A stretch of 64,000 nucleotides of DNA from Alteromonas mediterranea DE. GTDB lineage: Bacteria; Pseudomonadota; Gammaproteobacteria; Enterobacterales; Alteromonadaceae. The notes below the pieces were generated by a model, which saw only the letters and a list, made by a program, of their open reading frames with translations, had not been told where the DNA came from and ran no database searches. The translations under genes and the position numbers were made by a program. This document shows, in pieces, positions 36,991-45,008 of this stretch; the first letter of the stretch is position 1; each line of letters begins with the position of its first letter. The stretch is taken from contig NC_011138.3 of the NCBI RefSeq assembly GCF_000020585.3, positions 3,696,662 through 3,760,661 on the forward strand, given 5' to 3'.

Positions 36991-38633
36991 AGTAAGGCCT
37001 CCAGGTCGGCTATTCCCTTGTCCATTTCAGCTTGGAGTGCTTTAATTCTCTTTAAAATCACCTGAGGAGACTCATATTCAACCTCTTCATACACCACTTC
37101 TTTGTAGCGATTAATAGAAAGGTCATAGCCATTTGATTGAATGTCAGATAACGGCACGAAGAAGCTTTGTTCAGTTCGCTCACGACCAATTTCATTTTGT
37201 AAATGCTGCCACCGGAATAGCACATCTGGAATGTTATTGAGTTTATGATTTTCAAGCTCCGAAGGTGCCTGGCCCTTCTCAAGGTTTTCACCTTCAGCCG
37301 CTTTATAGTCAATAGCATCAGCTTCGGTTGTTAGGGCTTGCTCTTTGATAAGGGGCGTACGTTTATCATCAAGAGAAAAGCCGTCAGCCTGCATGTCATA
37401 AAACCACACGTTATCGGTGCCGCCATCATTGGTTTTAGTGAAAAACAGAATTGCAGTCGATACTCCCGCGTACGGCTTGAACACTCCTGAAGGTAGCGAT
37501 ACTACTGCTTCTAGTTTGTGCTCTTCAACCAGTGTTTTGCGAATTTCTTTATGCGACTTGGTAGAGCCGAATAAAACACCATCAGGAACAACTACCGCAG
37601 CGCGTCCACCAGGCTGAAGCATTCGAAGAATAAGTGCTAGAAAAAGTAGCTCTGTTTTTTCAGATGGGCCTTTTTTCTTTTTCTTGTTTCCTTCTTCGTC
37701 AGTTTCTGTTTTAGCTGTGGCTTTCTTAGGTGTTTTACCTAACGCGGTAAGTAAGTCCGGCGCTAGATCATCATAAGACACGCTGCCTTTAAATGGTGGG
37801 TTTGCCAAGATGAGTGTGAATTTGTCTTTGATGTTATGCTCGCCTTGGTCGCTTAGGCTGTCGCGATATTCAACAACTGGGTGCTCTACACCATGCAGCA
37901 TTAAGTTCATAGCCCCAATTCGCAGCATATGCTGGTCGAAGTCATAGGCGTTAAACATTTGGTTGTGGAAGTGCTTTGAGTTTTCTGGGCGCATTAGCGC
38001 ACCACCCTGAGTATTACGCACATACTCTTCAGCTGCCATAAGGAAACCACAGGTGCCGGATGCTGGGTCGCAGATAACGTCTGACTTATTGCCATCTAGT
38101 TTTGGCGCTGTCATTTGAACCATCATCTGAATGATGTGACGCGGTGTTCTGAACTGACCGTTAGTGCCTGAGCTTTGTAACTTGCTGAGCATGTATTCAT
38201 ACAAATCACCTTTAGTATCTCTATCGTCCATGTCGATTTTATCAATCATGGTAACAACGCGATCCAATAGGCCAGCGGTAGGCACCATAAAGATGGCATC
38301 TCGCATGTGTTTAGCAAAGGTTGTATCTTCACCGTTTATCGTCTTAATGAAGGGAAAAATCTTGTCGCGAACCAGCTCGAACATAACTTGTGGATCTTGG
38401 TTCTTGAATTTGCTCCAGCGATAGCTGTCTTGCTCAGTGCCGAAAATCGGCTTTTCGATTTCGGTTTCCATGACCAGCGCGTTCTTTACACGAGCCGTGT
38501 GTATTTCGTCTAAACGACGAATAAACAGAAGATAAGTGAACTGTTCGATAACTGAGATAGGGTTGGTGATACCACCCGTCCAGAAGGCTTCCCAGATTTC
38601 ATCAACTTGATTTTTTAGTTTGCCTGTTAGCAT
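36987..38633 (-). CDS. hsdM: Type I restriction enzyme, methyltransferase subunit
   Basis: HsdM makes N6-methyladenine at the site chosen by HsdS. The 548-residue protein has the N-terminal helical domain (NQVDEIWEAFWTGGITNPISVIEQFTYLLF), the SAM motif DPASGTCGFLMA at about 188 and the catalytic NPPF at about 276. A Lys-rich insert (KTETDEEGNKKKKKGPSEK) follows the catalytic motif. It is the first gene of the hsdM-hsdS-hsdR-DUF2971 operon. Confidence 0.96.
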   Translation of the reverse strand: MLTGKLKNQVDEIWEAFWTGGITNPISVIEQFTYLLFIRRLDEIHTARVKNALVMETEIEKPIFGTEQDSYRWSKFKNQDPQVMFELVRDKIFPFIKTINGEDTTFAKHMRDAIFMVPTAGLLDRVVTMIDKIDMDDRDTKGDLYEYMLSKLQSSGTNGQFRTPRHIIQMMVQMTAPKLDGNKSDVICDPASGTCGFLMAAEEYVRNTQGGALMRPENSKHFHNQMFNAYDFDQHMLRIGAMNLMLHGVEHPVVEYRDSLSDQGEHNIKDKFTLILANPPFKGSVSYDDLAPDLLTALGKTPKKATAKTETDEEGNKKKKKGPSEKTELLFLALILRMLQPGGRAAVVVPDGVLFGSTKSHKEIRKTLVEEHKLEAVVSLPSGVFKPYAGVSTAILFFTKTNDGGTDNVWFYDMQADGFSLDDKRTPLIKEQALTTEADAIDYKAAEGENLEKGQAPSELENHKLNNIPDVLFRWQHLQNEIGRERTEQSFFVPLSDIQSNGYDLSINRYKEVVYEEVEYESPQVILKRIKALQAEMDKGIADLEALL

Positions 38634-38710
38634 TACTCGATAATTGCCTTTTACTGATTTGAACTTTAAGAGCTTTGTTAAATTCTCAAATTTTCACGAT
38701 GTGACTATCG

Positions 38711-39826
38711 TTAAAAGTCGTATTTCTTTTTCAAATTATTAAGCTGGCTCCAATCTAAGTAACCTCGGCTCTGAAGTTGACCGACAACAATACCTGGAGC
38801 TATTCCTTGAGTTTTAGCAAATTGACAGATACTACTTTCACTAAAATCAGAGTTAGAGACAAATAATGAGAAATCCTTTCTGGGTATAAGATAATTTGCA
38901 GCGAATTCATCCGCCTCTTTTTCCTTAAACCTATTTTCTTCAGTATGATAACTATCCTCACTCAAGGGATTTGCTTTGCCATTATTGTCGATAAACTGTT
39001 CTTTTCTTCCATGCAAAAGAATGTGACCAGCTTCATGATAAAAATTGAACCAAAACTTATCATCGCGTTTACCTCTTAGACTCAGTTGAATCATTGCCTT
39101 ATTTTTATCCAACCACCGAGCAGCTCCACTTGTAGATACTTTCTTAATCTCAGGCACGCAGACAACTGCAACACCAGCTTCTGCGCAGATTTCTTGCAGC
39201 TTTATTCTCATATCGGAAAATTCTTCAACGGTAAGCTTGCGGCAGTTTAATAGGGCATCTTTAAATTTCTTTGCATCAAACGGAGAACATTTAATCTGGT
39301 GTGCTAAAAGCTCACCTCTACGTAACCAAGCCAATATATGTAAATGGCTTTGTTGAAACTTTTCAGACGTTCTGTAACTTACTTCTAACTGAGACCAAAC
39401 TTGAGGAATTTGCTTTTTACTTGCCACACCAAAAAACCGATACAATTCTTTCAATTGCTCTAGCCTGTCAGTAAATTGCTCTATCCATCGCTCTTTTATT
39501 AAACACTTCAGATCTAATTCATCCAAAAAGCTAATCTCTTTACTGAGAAGTTCATCATTCTCGCCTTTTGCTTTATGAATTTGATATTGAGAATCCAGTC
39601 CGAGCCAATAGGATGCCGATTTCCCTAATACACACTCTAAAATAACGGCTGTTTCCGAAGATATTGAGGCACTTCCCTTAATAATCGAATTAATCGTTTT
39701 CGCTGTAATACCAGATCTTTTCGCAAGCTCAGCTTGAGTCATTCCTTTCACCTCAAGCTCTTCTTCCAGAAATATACCTGGATGGTATGAATAGTCTGGA
39801 TTGAACTCACTGTGTTGATTTGTCAT
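38711..39826 (-). CDS. HigA-like antitoxin fused to ImmA/IrrE metalloprotease domain
   Basis: The 371-residue protein joins an N-terminal XRE helix-turn-helix of the HigA type (MTQAELAKRSGITAKTINSI, about 29-48) to a C-terminal ImmA/IrrE protease-like domain with the zinc motif HEAGH at 264-268 and a downstream acidic EKEADEFAANYLIP helix. This fusion occurs in toxin-antitoxin pairs and phage-type repressor switches. Its start overlaps the upstream small gene's stop (ATGA), so the two are coupled. The last gene could autoregulate the pair through its DNA-binding domain. Confidence 0.85.
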   Translation of the reverse strand: MTNQHSEFNPDYSYHPGIFLEEELEVKGMTQAELAKRSGITAKTINSIIKGSASISSETAVILECVLGKSASYWLGLDSQYQIHKAKGENDELLSKEISFLDELDLKCLIKERWIEQFTDRLEQLKELYRFFGVASKKQIPQVWSQLEVSYRTSEKFQQSHLHILAWLRRGELLAHQIKCSPFDAKKFKDALLNCRKLTVEEFSDMRIKLQEICAEAGVAVVCVPEIKKVSTSGAARWLDKNKAMIQLSLRGKRDDKFWFNFYHEAGHILLHGRKEQFIDNNGKANPLSEDSYHTEENRFKEKEADEFAANYLIPRKDFSLFVSNSDFSESSICQFAKTQGIAPGIVVGQLQSRGYLDWSQLNNLKKKYDF

Positions 39827-40155
39827 GCTTTCGCACTCCCAATCTTTTCAATTTTGATACTTGTAATTTTCTCCCAATCATTGGGGTCATTACTTGCTAA
39901 CGTCAAATCGCACGTGAAGGTGAGATTGAGATCTCTTCCCACCGGAACCTTAAATAGATTTGAATAATTTCGATCACAACTGCATTTCATTGGTGCGCTT
40001 CCTTCTGGCGAAAACTCGTTCAAGCTTTCCGCTGCTGCTAGTTGTGTTAATCGCCTACCGAGTATACTTGCTGTCTTAGTGTCGAAACGATTTTCCAGAT
40101 TTACTTTGCTATTGCACAACTCTCGCAGCTCACTGCTAATAAATTGAATGTTCAA
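39823..40155 (-). CDS. HigB/RelE-like toxin candidate
   Basis: The 110-residue protein precedes and overlaps the HigA-like gene. Its central ILGRRLTQLAAAESLNEFSPEG resembles the LxxRLxxLxxAxxLxDL segment of HigB toxins, but the rest is diverged. It starts with TTG preceded by GGAGGA. By genetic order (toxin first, antitoxin second) it fits the higBA layout. Toxic ribosome-dependent RNase activity is inferred from position and weak similarity. Confidence 0.55.
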   Translation of the reverse strand: MNIQFISSELRELCNSKVNLENRFDTKTASILGRRLTQLAAAESLNEFSPEGSAPMKCSCDRNYSNLFKVPVGRDLNLTFTCDLTLASNDPNDWEKITSIKIEKIGSAKA

Positions 40156-40363
40156 TCACTCCTCCAGGACAATAGCCCAACTACTCGATAATATCACAAT
40201 CCAAATATTTAACAATAATTCCAGAATTAATTTAATGGAAGTATTTGGTAATTTTTTTGTTGCGAATTGGATTTACCCGATCTAGGATAGATCAAGAATT
40301 GCAACATCAGATCCGTAGCCTTGTTGCAATCCTTGATTACTAAACAACTAATGAGGAAAAATT

Positions 40364-40537
40364 ATGGCAACAAATGGTAAATCAGGTGACAACCGCCGAC
40401 ATGGTGCAGTGAGAGACCGCTCTCAAACGCAAACGCCTAGCGGCCATTGGGTTAAACGAGATGCGGATACAGGGAGATTTATGGATGTGAAAACATCAAG
40501 CACCGACCCATTCAAGGGCGTAAGGAAAGAAAAGTAG
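40364..40537 (+). CDS. Small basic 57-aa protein upstream of multiubiquitin cassette
   Basis: This short gene encodes 57 residues starting MATNGKSGDNRRHGAVRDRS and ending in PFKGVRKEK; the middle reads SGHWVKRDADTGRFMDVK. Small proteins of this pattern (KRD..TGRFMD, PFKGVRKE) recur in bacteria as uncharacterised conserved hypotheticals. AGGAAAAATT precedes the ATG. A perfect hairpin covers the stop codon. It lies about 260 bp upstream of, and in the same direction as, the multiubiquitin gene. Confidence 0.7.
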   Translation: MATNGKSGDNRRHGAVRDRSQTQTPSGHWVKRDADTGRFMDVKTSSTDPFKGVRKEK

Positions 40538-40556
40538 ATGAATTATTTCATCTACT
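40533..40556 (+). terminator. Hairpin over the stop codon of the 57-aa gene
   Basis: AGTAGATGAA and TTCATCTACT are exact complements with a 4-nt loop; the TAG is in the left arm. The following TTTCTC tract is only weakly terminator-like. A second hairpin (GAATAGTCAT/ATGGCTATTC, one wobble) lies at 40570-40596. Confidence 0.55.
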
Positions 40557-40746
40557 TTCTCTGAAGTGTGAATAGTCATCTACCAAATGGCTATTCGGGG
40601 CAATACGTCGGAGGATTCATGCCCCCTCAGTCTTGCTTAACATCCTGCAAAGATGAAATTTAAGCATAAACACAGCTACTTCAGATTACAAGAATTTCCT
40701 CCTACCCATCGAAGGTTTGCGCTTTCGAGAACTCAACTCAAACGGC

Positions 40747-40759
40747 TACTCGTAACGAG
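40747..40759 (+). promoter_or_regulatory. Leader hairpin before multiubiquitin gene
   Basis: ACTCG-TAA-CGAGT forms a short stem 35 bp before the start codon, downstream of a looser CGAAGG/CTTTCG stem. With the hairpins at 40533-40596 this makes the 257-bp leader unusually structured. Confidence 0.35.
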
Positions 40760-40794
40760 TATTAGCTTAATTTTTATAATTTGGAGGGTGCGCT

Positions 40795-41070
40795 ATGCAA
40801 CCTAGTATTCAGCAAGACCATTCGAAGAAAAAAGATAAGATCTTCGAAATTATTGTGAACGGAAGGATGAAATCTGTAGAAGATAAATTCCTAACATTCG
40901 TAGAGATCGTCAAATTGGCATTTGGTGAATTCAAAGAATGTCAAAATCAGATATATACCATGACTTTCAAACGTGGAGTCGGAAAAAAAGAGGGTAGCCT
41001 GGTTTTGGGCGATAAAGTCAGGATCAAAGATGGAGTGATTTTCAATGTCACAGCAACTAATAAATCTTAG
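40795..41070 (+). CDS. Multiubiquitin (Multi_ubiq) domain protein
   Basis: The 91-residue protein is a single ubiquitin-like Multi_ubiq domain: FEIIVNGRMKSVEDKFLTFVEIVKLAF at about 17-43, the short beta strand YTMTFKRG, and the end RIKDGVIFNVTATNKS. Family members are the presumed modifiers of bacterial ubiquitin-like pathways and are often found as tandem repeats; here there is one copy. There is no C-terminal Gly-Gly, so either the tail is conjugated differently or is not processed like ubiquitin. GGAGGG is well placed before the ATG. The next gene overlaps its end. Confidence 0.85.
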   Translation: MQPSIQQDHSKKKDKIFEIIVNGRMKSVEDKFLTFVEIVKLAFGEFKECQNQIYTMTFKRGVGKKEGSLVLGDKVRIKDGVIFNVTATNKS

Positions 41071-42223
41071 CCCTGATTTACTCAGGCTCCAAAACGAAGG
41101 TTATGAAATAACTGTCAAAGACGCACATGCTGTTATTTCTAACATTCCATACGTCGATAGCAGTAAGCAAATCAGGTTTGGCACTTTAGTGTCAGACCTG
41201 ACCCTTCGGGGCAACATAACGTGTAGACCTTCAAGCCACGTGATGTATTTTCTGGGTGTCCAACCTTGCAATAAAGATGGTTCTCCAATTCAACAGATAA
41301 TACATAGTTGCAGAAAAGTTCGATTGACTACTGATATATCGCCAGACATGTCATTTTCGAACAAACCACGCAGTGGTTATACTGACTACTATCATAAATT
41401 CACTCAATATATATCCATAATTACTGCACCAGCCTACTCGCTAGACCCCAACGTTAAGGCTAAAACGTTCAAGCCTGTACTTACTCCTGAAGAATCTGAA
41501 GTATTTAATTACATCGATACCAATTCAGGTAGAGCGGGTATTACTGCTATATCGTCAACATTGAAAGAACAGAAAATCGGCGTTATCGGTTTAGGCGGAA
41601 CAGGTTCTTACATTTTAGATTTCGTAGCAAAAACCCCAGTGCAAGAAATTCATTTGTTCGATGCGGATGACTTCGTTCAGCACAATGCATTTAGGTCACC
41701 TGGAGCGGCATCGCTTTCAGAATTACGGGAAAGACAATCCAAGGTAGACTATCACAAATCTCGCTATCAAAAGATGCACAGGGGAATTGTTAGTCATGCC
41801 TGCTTCATTGATGAAGACAATGTAGATATGCTGCGTGGCCTCGATTTTGTATTTATTAGTATTGATGAAGGCTCTGCAAAGAAAGTCATTTTTAATTACC
41901 TGACTGCTCAGAAAATTGCTTTCGTTGACGTAGGAATAGGGATTGAAGTTGCTAATGACAAATTAACAGGCATCCTAAGGACAACCCTCAGTACACCTGA
42001 TAAAAATTCCCATGTTGATAACTATGTTCCCTATCAAACTGGAGAAGAAGACGAATATGCCTCTAACATTCAGATATCTGAGCTAAATGCTCTTAACGCC
42101 GTACTTGCCGTTATTAAATGGAAAAAGGTTTGTGGCTATTATCACGACCACATTAAAGAATATAACTCTACGTATACGATAAATGCGCATATGTTAGTTG
42201 GGGAGGAAGAATTTGCAGCATAA
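41045..42223 (+). CDS. E1-like ThiF adenylyltransferase with N-terminal DUF6791 domain
   Basis: The 392-residue protein has an N-terminal ~150-residue DUF6791 domain (FSNKPRSGYTDYYHKFTQYI at about 104-123) and a ThiF/E1 Rossmann domain. The latter shows GLGGTGS (182-188), DADDF (206-210), NAFR (214-217), ISIDEGS and a cysteine at 253 that could form a thioester. It would adenylate the C-terminus of the multiubiquitin partner. No JAB protease is fused or adjacent. It overlaps the multiubiquitin gene by 26 bp and the DUF6527 gene slightly, so the three are one transcript. Confidence 0.85.
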   Translation: MSQQLINLSPDLLRLQNEGYEITVKDAHAVISNIPYVDSSKQIRFGTLVSDLTLRGNITCRPSSHVMYFLGVQPCNKDGSPIQQIIHSCRKVRLTTDISPDMSFSNKPRSGYTDYYHKFTQYISIITAPAYSLDPNVKAKTFKPVLTPEESEVFNYIDTNSGRAGITAISSTLKEQKIGVIGLGGTGSYILDFVAKTPVQEIHLFDADDFVQHNAFRSPGAASLSELRERQSKVDYHKSRYQKMHRGIVSHACFIDEDNVDMLRGLDFVFISIDEGSAKKVIFNYLTAQKIAFVDVGIGIEVANDKLTGILRTTLSTPDKNSHVDNYVPYQTGEEDEYASNIQISELNALNAVLAVIKWKKVCGYYHDHIKEYNSTYTINAHMLVGEEEFAA

Positions 42224-42575
42224 ATTCGTAGACCTCATACCTGACGAGATATCGCCTGATACATTGTTTATATCTCTGGAGTACGGCACTTGTGTTCATT
42301 TATGTGGATGTGGTTGTAAAAACGAAGTTGTAACTCCGCTAAGTCCGTCAGACTGGAAGCTTACTTATGATGGGGAAACGATATCGTTGCATCCATCGAT
42401 AGGTAACTGGTCTTTCGATTGCAGATCACATTATTTTGTAAAAAATAATAAAATCTCATGGTGCAAATATTCTGGTGATGCATTGACGCGGAAGGCTCAG
42501 CGAGCTTTGGAGCAACCAAAGAATAAATCTGTATTTAGTAAACTCAAGCAGCTATACAACAGATACTTTTGTTAG
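42213..42575 (+). CDS. DUF6527 family metal-binding protein
   Basis: The 120-residue protein follows the DUF6527 pattern closely: LIPDEISPDTLFISLEYGT, HLCGCGC (29-35), VTPLSPSDWKL, SLHPSIGNW and CRSHYFV. His29, Cys31, Cys33, Cys35, Cys70 and His73 are probable zinc ligands. DUF6527 genes accompany multiubiquitin/E1 operons and may play the E2- or E3-like role, though the mechanism is not established. A TTG at 42213 with GGGAGG 6 nt upstream is the best start; an in-frame TTG at 42198 is less well placed. Confidence 0.82.
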   Translation: MQHKFVDLIPDEISPDTLFISLEYGTCVHLCGCGCKNEVVTPLSPSDWKLTYDGETISLHPSIGNWSFDCRSHYFVKNNKISWCKYSGDALTRKAQRALEQPKNKSVFSKLKQLYNRYFC

Positions 42576-42587
42576 TTTGTAAAAGAT

Positions 42588-42615
42588 AAGCAACTCCAGT
42601 AGGAGTTGCTTAGTT
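42588..42615. terminator. Bidirectional terminator after the ubiquitin-like cassette
   Basis: AAGCAACTCC/GGAGTTGCTT stem with a 4-nt loop and AGTTTTAT on the plus side separates convergent genes. Confidence 0.75.
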
Positions 42616-43008
42616 TTATTTGAGAAGCTTCAGCCATCTGGCTTTGCACGCGTAGAGCCAAGTTTCAGAATCTATGCCGAAAATCACTTCGATCTCATCA
42701 GAAAAAAAGCTTAAGAACGTTTTTATATCGCTATGGTAATACAGTAACACCTTCAATGCTGAGGATTTCTCCCTGTACTTACCGCCCCCATCGGCTAGTT
42801 CCTCTTCTATAGCTTTGCTGATTGAGATCCCCAACCAGCGACCTACATTATCTCTGTGCAGATAAATATACCTATCGTAACTTACAGTTATCTGAGCATT
42901 GTCTTCGGACGCGGTTGCTAGCAATAAAATTGTAGAGTCGTCTCCGACAAATGGTGAGCGGGACTGCCGTACATATTTTCTTACGATGCTTTGCTTGCTG
43001 TCTTTCAT
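42616..43008 (-). CDS. Orphan protein, unknown function
   Basis: The 130-residue protein is chosen from ATG 43008, preceded by GAGGAAC; a TTG at 43086 would overlap the upstream gene and lacks a ribosome-binding site. It has alternating beta-rich and helical segments, no signal peptide and no recognised motif. It is the second of two minus-strand genes. Confidence 0.6.
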   Translation of the reverse strand: MKDSKQSIVRKYVRQSRSPFVGDDSTILLLATASEDNAQITVSYDRYIYLHRDNVGRWLGISISKAIEEELADGGGKYREKSSALKVLLYYHSDIKTFLSFFSDEIEVIFGIDSETWLYACKARWLKLLK

Positions 43009-43060
43009 GTAAATGTTCCTCTTTTTGACCTCAGGAATAATTAGGTATTCGATAGGGAAA

Positions 43061-43369
43061 TTATTCGTCGCCCTTTTCAAACTCAAAATTCATTTGCCCA
43101 GAGAAAAAATCTAAATCGTCTTCAGTCCACTCGGCATAAAGCTCAGGCTCGCTCAATACAACGCCGATGAGTTCACGTATCACGGGAAAATATGCAGGAT
43201 TCGACACAATGTGATTTTGCAAAATGACATTCATAATAACGTCTTCGATATGCTGATTGTTTCTGTACTGACTTCCATCGAACTCATCTCGATAAGCCAT
43301 AAATGCATTTGCCATGTTATTAAAAATTTCGGATACGATTGCGGAGCATAGATATGTATTTGTAGTCAT
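43061..43369 (-). CDS. Orphan acidic protein, unknown function
   Basis: The 102-residue protein is mostly helical and acidic (ELYAEWTEDDLDFFSG near the end). AAGGA precedes the ATG by 6 nt. It lies 52 bp upstream of the next minus-strand orphan. No family is recognised. Confidence 0.6.
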   Translation of the reverse strand: MTTNTYLCSAIVSEIFNNMANAFMAYRDEFDGSQYRNNQHIEDVIMNVILQNHIVSNPAYFPVIRELIGVVLSEPELYAEWTEDDLDFFSGQMNFEFEKGDE

Positions 43370-43477
43370 GAATTTTCCTTTTTGTTGTTATTCATAATTA
43401 CTTAGTCTCCCTATCAGAAAAATTTCCCTATTACTGACTTATTAAAAGATAAGACTAACTAGGAAAGGAAATAAGAC

Positions 43478-43804
43478 ATGACGCATCTATCAGTTGTTGA
43501 ACAGCCAAAGTATTGCATCTCAGATGATGAGGACTACATTGCTTTATACGAGAACGAAGGCTCGTATATCTATTACGTGAGAAATTATGCAGCTCAAACT
43601 GAGTTTCTGCTGCTAAGCATGGATTTAGTGATGTCTTTGGACGAGAAGTTAAGAACCGTAGCGGGCGTTTATTTCACACCCAACTTTTCGGTTTTGAAGC
43701 ATTTCGAGTCAGAGGTTACACAACACGTACTTACAAGTGCACTTTTGCCTCACTTTCATTACTTGTTCAACTGTAGTGTTTCAAAGTTCATCAAAAGACT
43801 TTGA
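43478..43804 (+). CDS. Orphan protein, unknown function
   Basis: The 108-residue protein starts with an acidic stretch (SDDEDYIALYENEGSYIYYVR) and continues with a helical region. AAGGAAA precedes the ATG. It is divergent from 43061-43369 and is followed by a terminator (stem GCCAGC/GCTGGC at 43815-43832 with TTTATTT). No family is recognised. Confidence 0.58.
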   Translation: MTHLSVVEQPKYCISDDEDYIALYENEGSYIYYVRNYAAQTEFLLLSMDLVMSLDEKLRTVAGVYFTPNFSVLKHFESEVTQHVLTSALLPHFHYLFNCSVSKFIKRL

Positions 43805-43812
43805 ACTACTGA

Positions 43813-43840
43813 AGCCAGCTTTTCGCTGGCTTTATTTATA
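43813..43840 (+). terminator. Terminator of the 108-aa orphan
   Basis: AAGCCAGC/GCTGGCTT stem with a TTTTC loop. The remaining stretch to 44166 contains one small stem-loop (GCTTCG/CGAAGC near 43890) and no gene. Confidence 0.7.
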
Positions 43841-44166
43841 CCTAACAGGCAAGTGCAAAGCCTTCTCCCCTGTTGTTTTCCCCTCGTAAACGCTTCGATG
43901 AATCGCGACGAAGCTCAATAGTTCAACTTCAAACAACAACATGCTAGCTCCTAACTAATAGCCACCAAACTTAATTTTTCAAACAATTTTTTGATTTTAA
44001 GGCGCTTTGTGTATGCCTAATCGCTAACATTTACCAAGAAGTAAGTTTTGAGAATGTCTTCGCTCACATCGCAGATTATTTTCACAAAAGCGCAAATGAG
44101 GTTGTGTTTATTTCTCGCTTTTCCAAATACACTTTTAACTGTCAGAACAAAATGAGGCTGTACTCG

Positions 44167-44712
44167 ATGGTAACCACTTTATTTTCATTACTGGTTCAAC
44201 AATTCAATAATGCGTATGTACAACCAAGTGATATCTCAACGTGGTTTGCAGCGAAACCTGCTTCGAAGACGCTTCTTACCGATCTGGCAAAGTATTTCGC
44301 ACAGTCTAAGGAATTGGATTGTGATATTTCGTTGATGCAAGTGGCTAAGGATTTAGTCGCAAGCAAGTCAGCTAAACTGAGTACCCAAAAAAACATGCAA
44401 GATAACAGTCTTCACGAACAGTCTGTGGATGCGCTAAACGCGTTAATGTCTAAACATCAACTTGCCACCCTTTTCTTTCAGCAGCTAGGCAATCGCGCTG
44501 TTGTTCCCTTTGCTGAGGCCGCTAAGCTTTTCCAAATTGCGCCAAGTTCGGCGGAAGCAAAGCTGAAAAGCGGAGCTTATAAAGATTTGTGCTACATGGA
44601 AGTCGAGAAAGAAAATCGCAAATCTCGTCCCTTGGTAAGCGTGCTAGATCTAGCTGACTACTTTTACAAAAAGAGGGAGGTAGTGGTTCTGGGGGATAGT
44701 TCGACTGATTAG
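44167..44712 (+). CDS. Protein with C-terminal PrtN (pyocin activator)-like domain
   Basis: From ATG 44167 the product has 181 residues. The C-terminal ~75 residues (LATLFFQQLGNRAVVPFAEAAKLF...RPLVSVLDLADYFYKKRE) resemble pyocin-activator PrtN-type small DNA-binding domains, which combine a VPL.E.A start with a LADYL end. The N-terminal part is helical and repeats a similar theme. ATGAGG nine nt upstream supports this start; the longer frame from 44104 is not needed. A regulatory role on the island is inferred. Confidence 0.5.
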   Translation: MVTTLFSLLVQQFNNAYVQPSDISTWFAAKPASKTLLTDLAKYFAQSKELDCDISLMQVAKDLVASKSAKLSTQKNMQDNSLHEQSVDALNALMSKHQLATLFFQQLGNRAVVPFAEAAKLFQIAPSSAEAKLKSGAYKDLCYMEVEKENRKSRPLVSVLDLADYFYKKREVVVLGDSSTD

Positions 44713-44837
44713 ATTCAAGCCTAAATTGGCTAAATAGTTGATACATGAAATTTGTTGAAACATACGTTATCAAAATAGCGCTTATGTTTCCGGTATTTGT
44801 AACGAGTACGGCCCTCTGAAAGAAGCCTTGCTGTATG

Positions 44838-44862
44838 AAAAGGGAAGCTTAGCTTCCCTTTC
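44838..44862 (-). terminator. Terminator of the small-protein pair
   Basis: AAGGGAAGC/GCTTCCCTT stem with a 3-nt loop is followed on the minus strand by TTTT. Confidence 0.7.
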
Positions 44863-44870
44863 AACAACTA

Positions 44871-45008
44871 TTAATCTTCATCATCCTCGCCACGATATTC
44901 ATCGTTATTTGGATTCAGTTGGTCAGCATGATTGTCCAAGCTATCCCAATAAGCATCGTTGTTTGGGTTCATGCTGTCGCTTCTGTCGTCATTCGATGTT
45001 CTACTCAT
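44871..45008 (-). CDS. 45-aa acidic protein with NPNND repeats
   Basis: This short gene encodes 45 residues with two copies of NPNND followed by A/E and Tyr (MNPNNDAYWDS and LNPNNDEYRGE) and an acidic end. Its ATG overlaps the upstream stop as TAATG, indicating coupled translation. Similar Asn/Pro-rich micro-proteins exist as conserved hypotheticals. Function is unknown. Confidence 0.65.
   Translation of the reverse strand: MSRTSNDDRSDSMNPNNDAYWDSLDNHADQLNPNNDEYRGEDDED

Noticed and set aside
40775..40780. TATAAT just before the multiubiquitin gene as a promoter
   Set aside because: It is 3 bp from the ribosome-binding site, so a transcript from it would lack the site.
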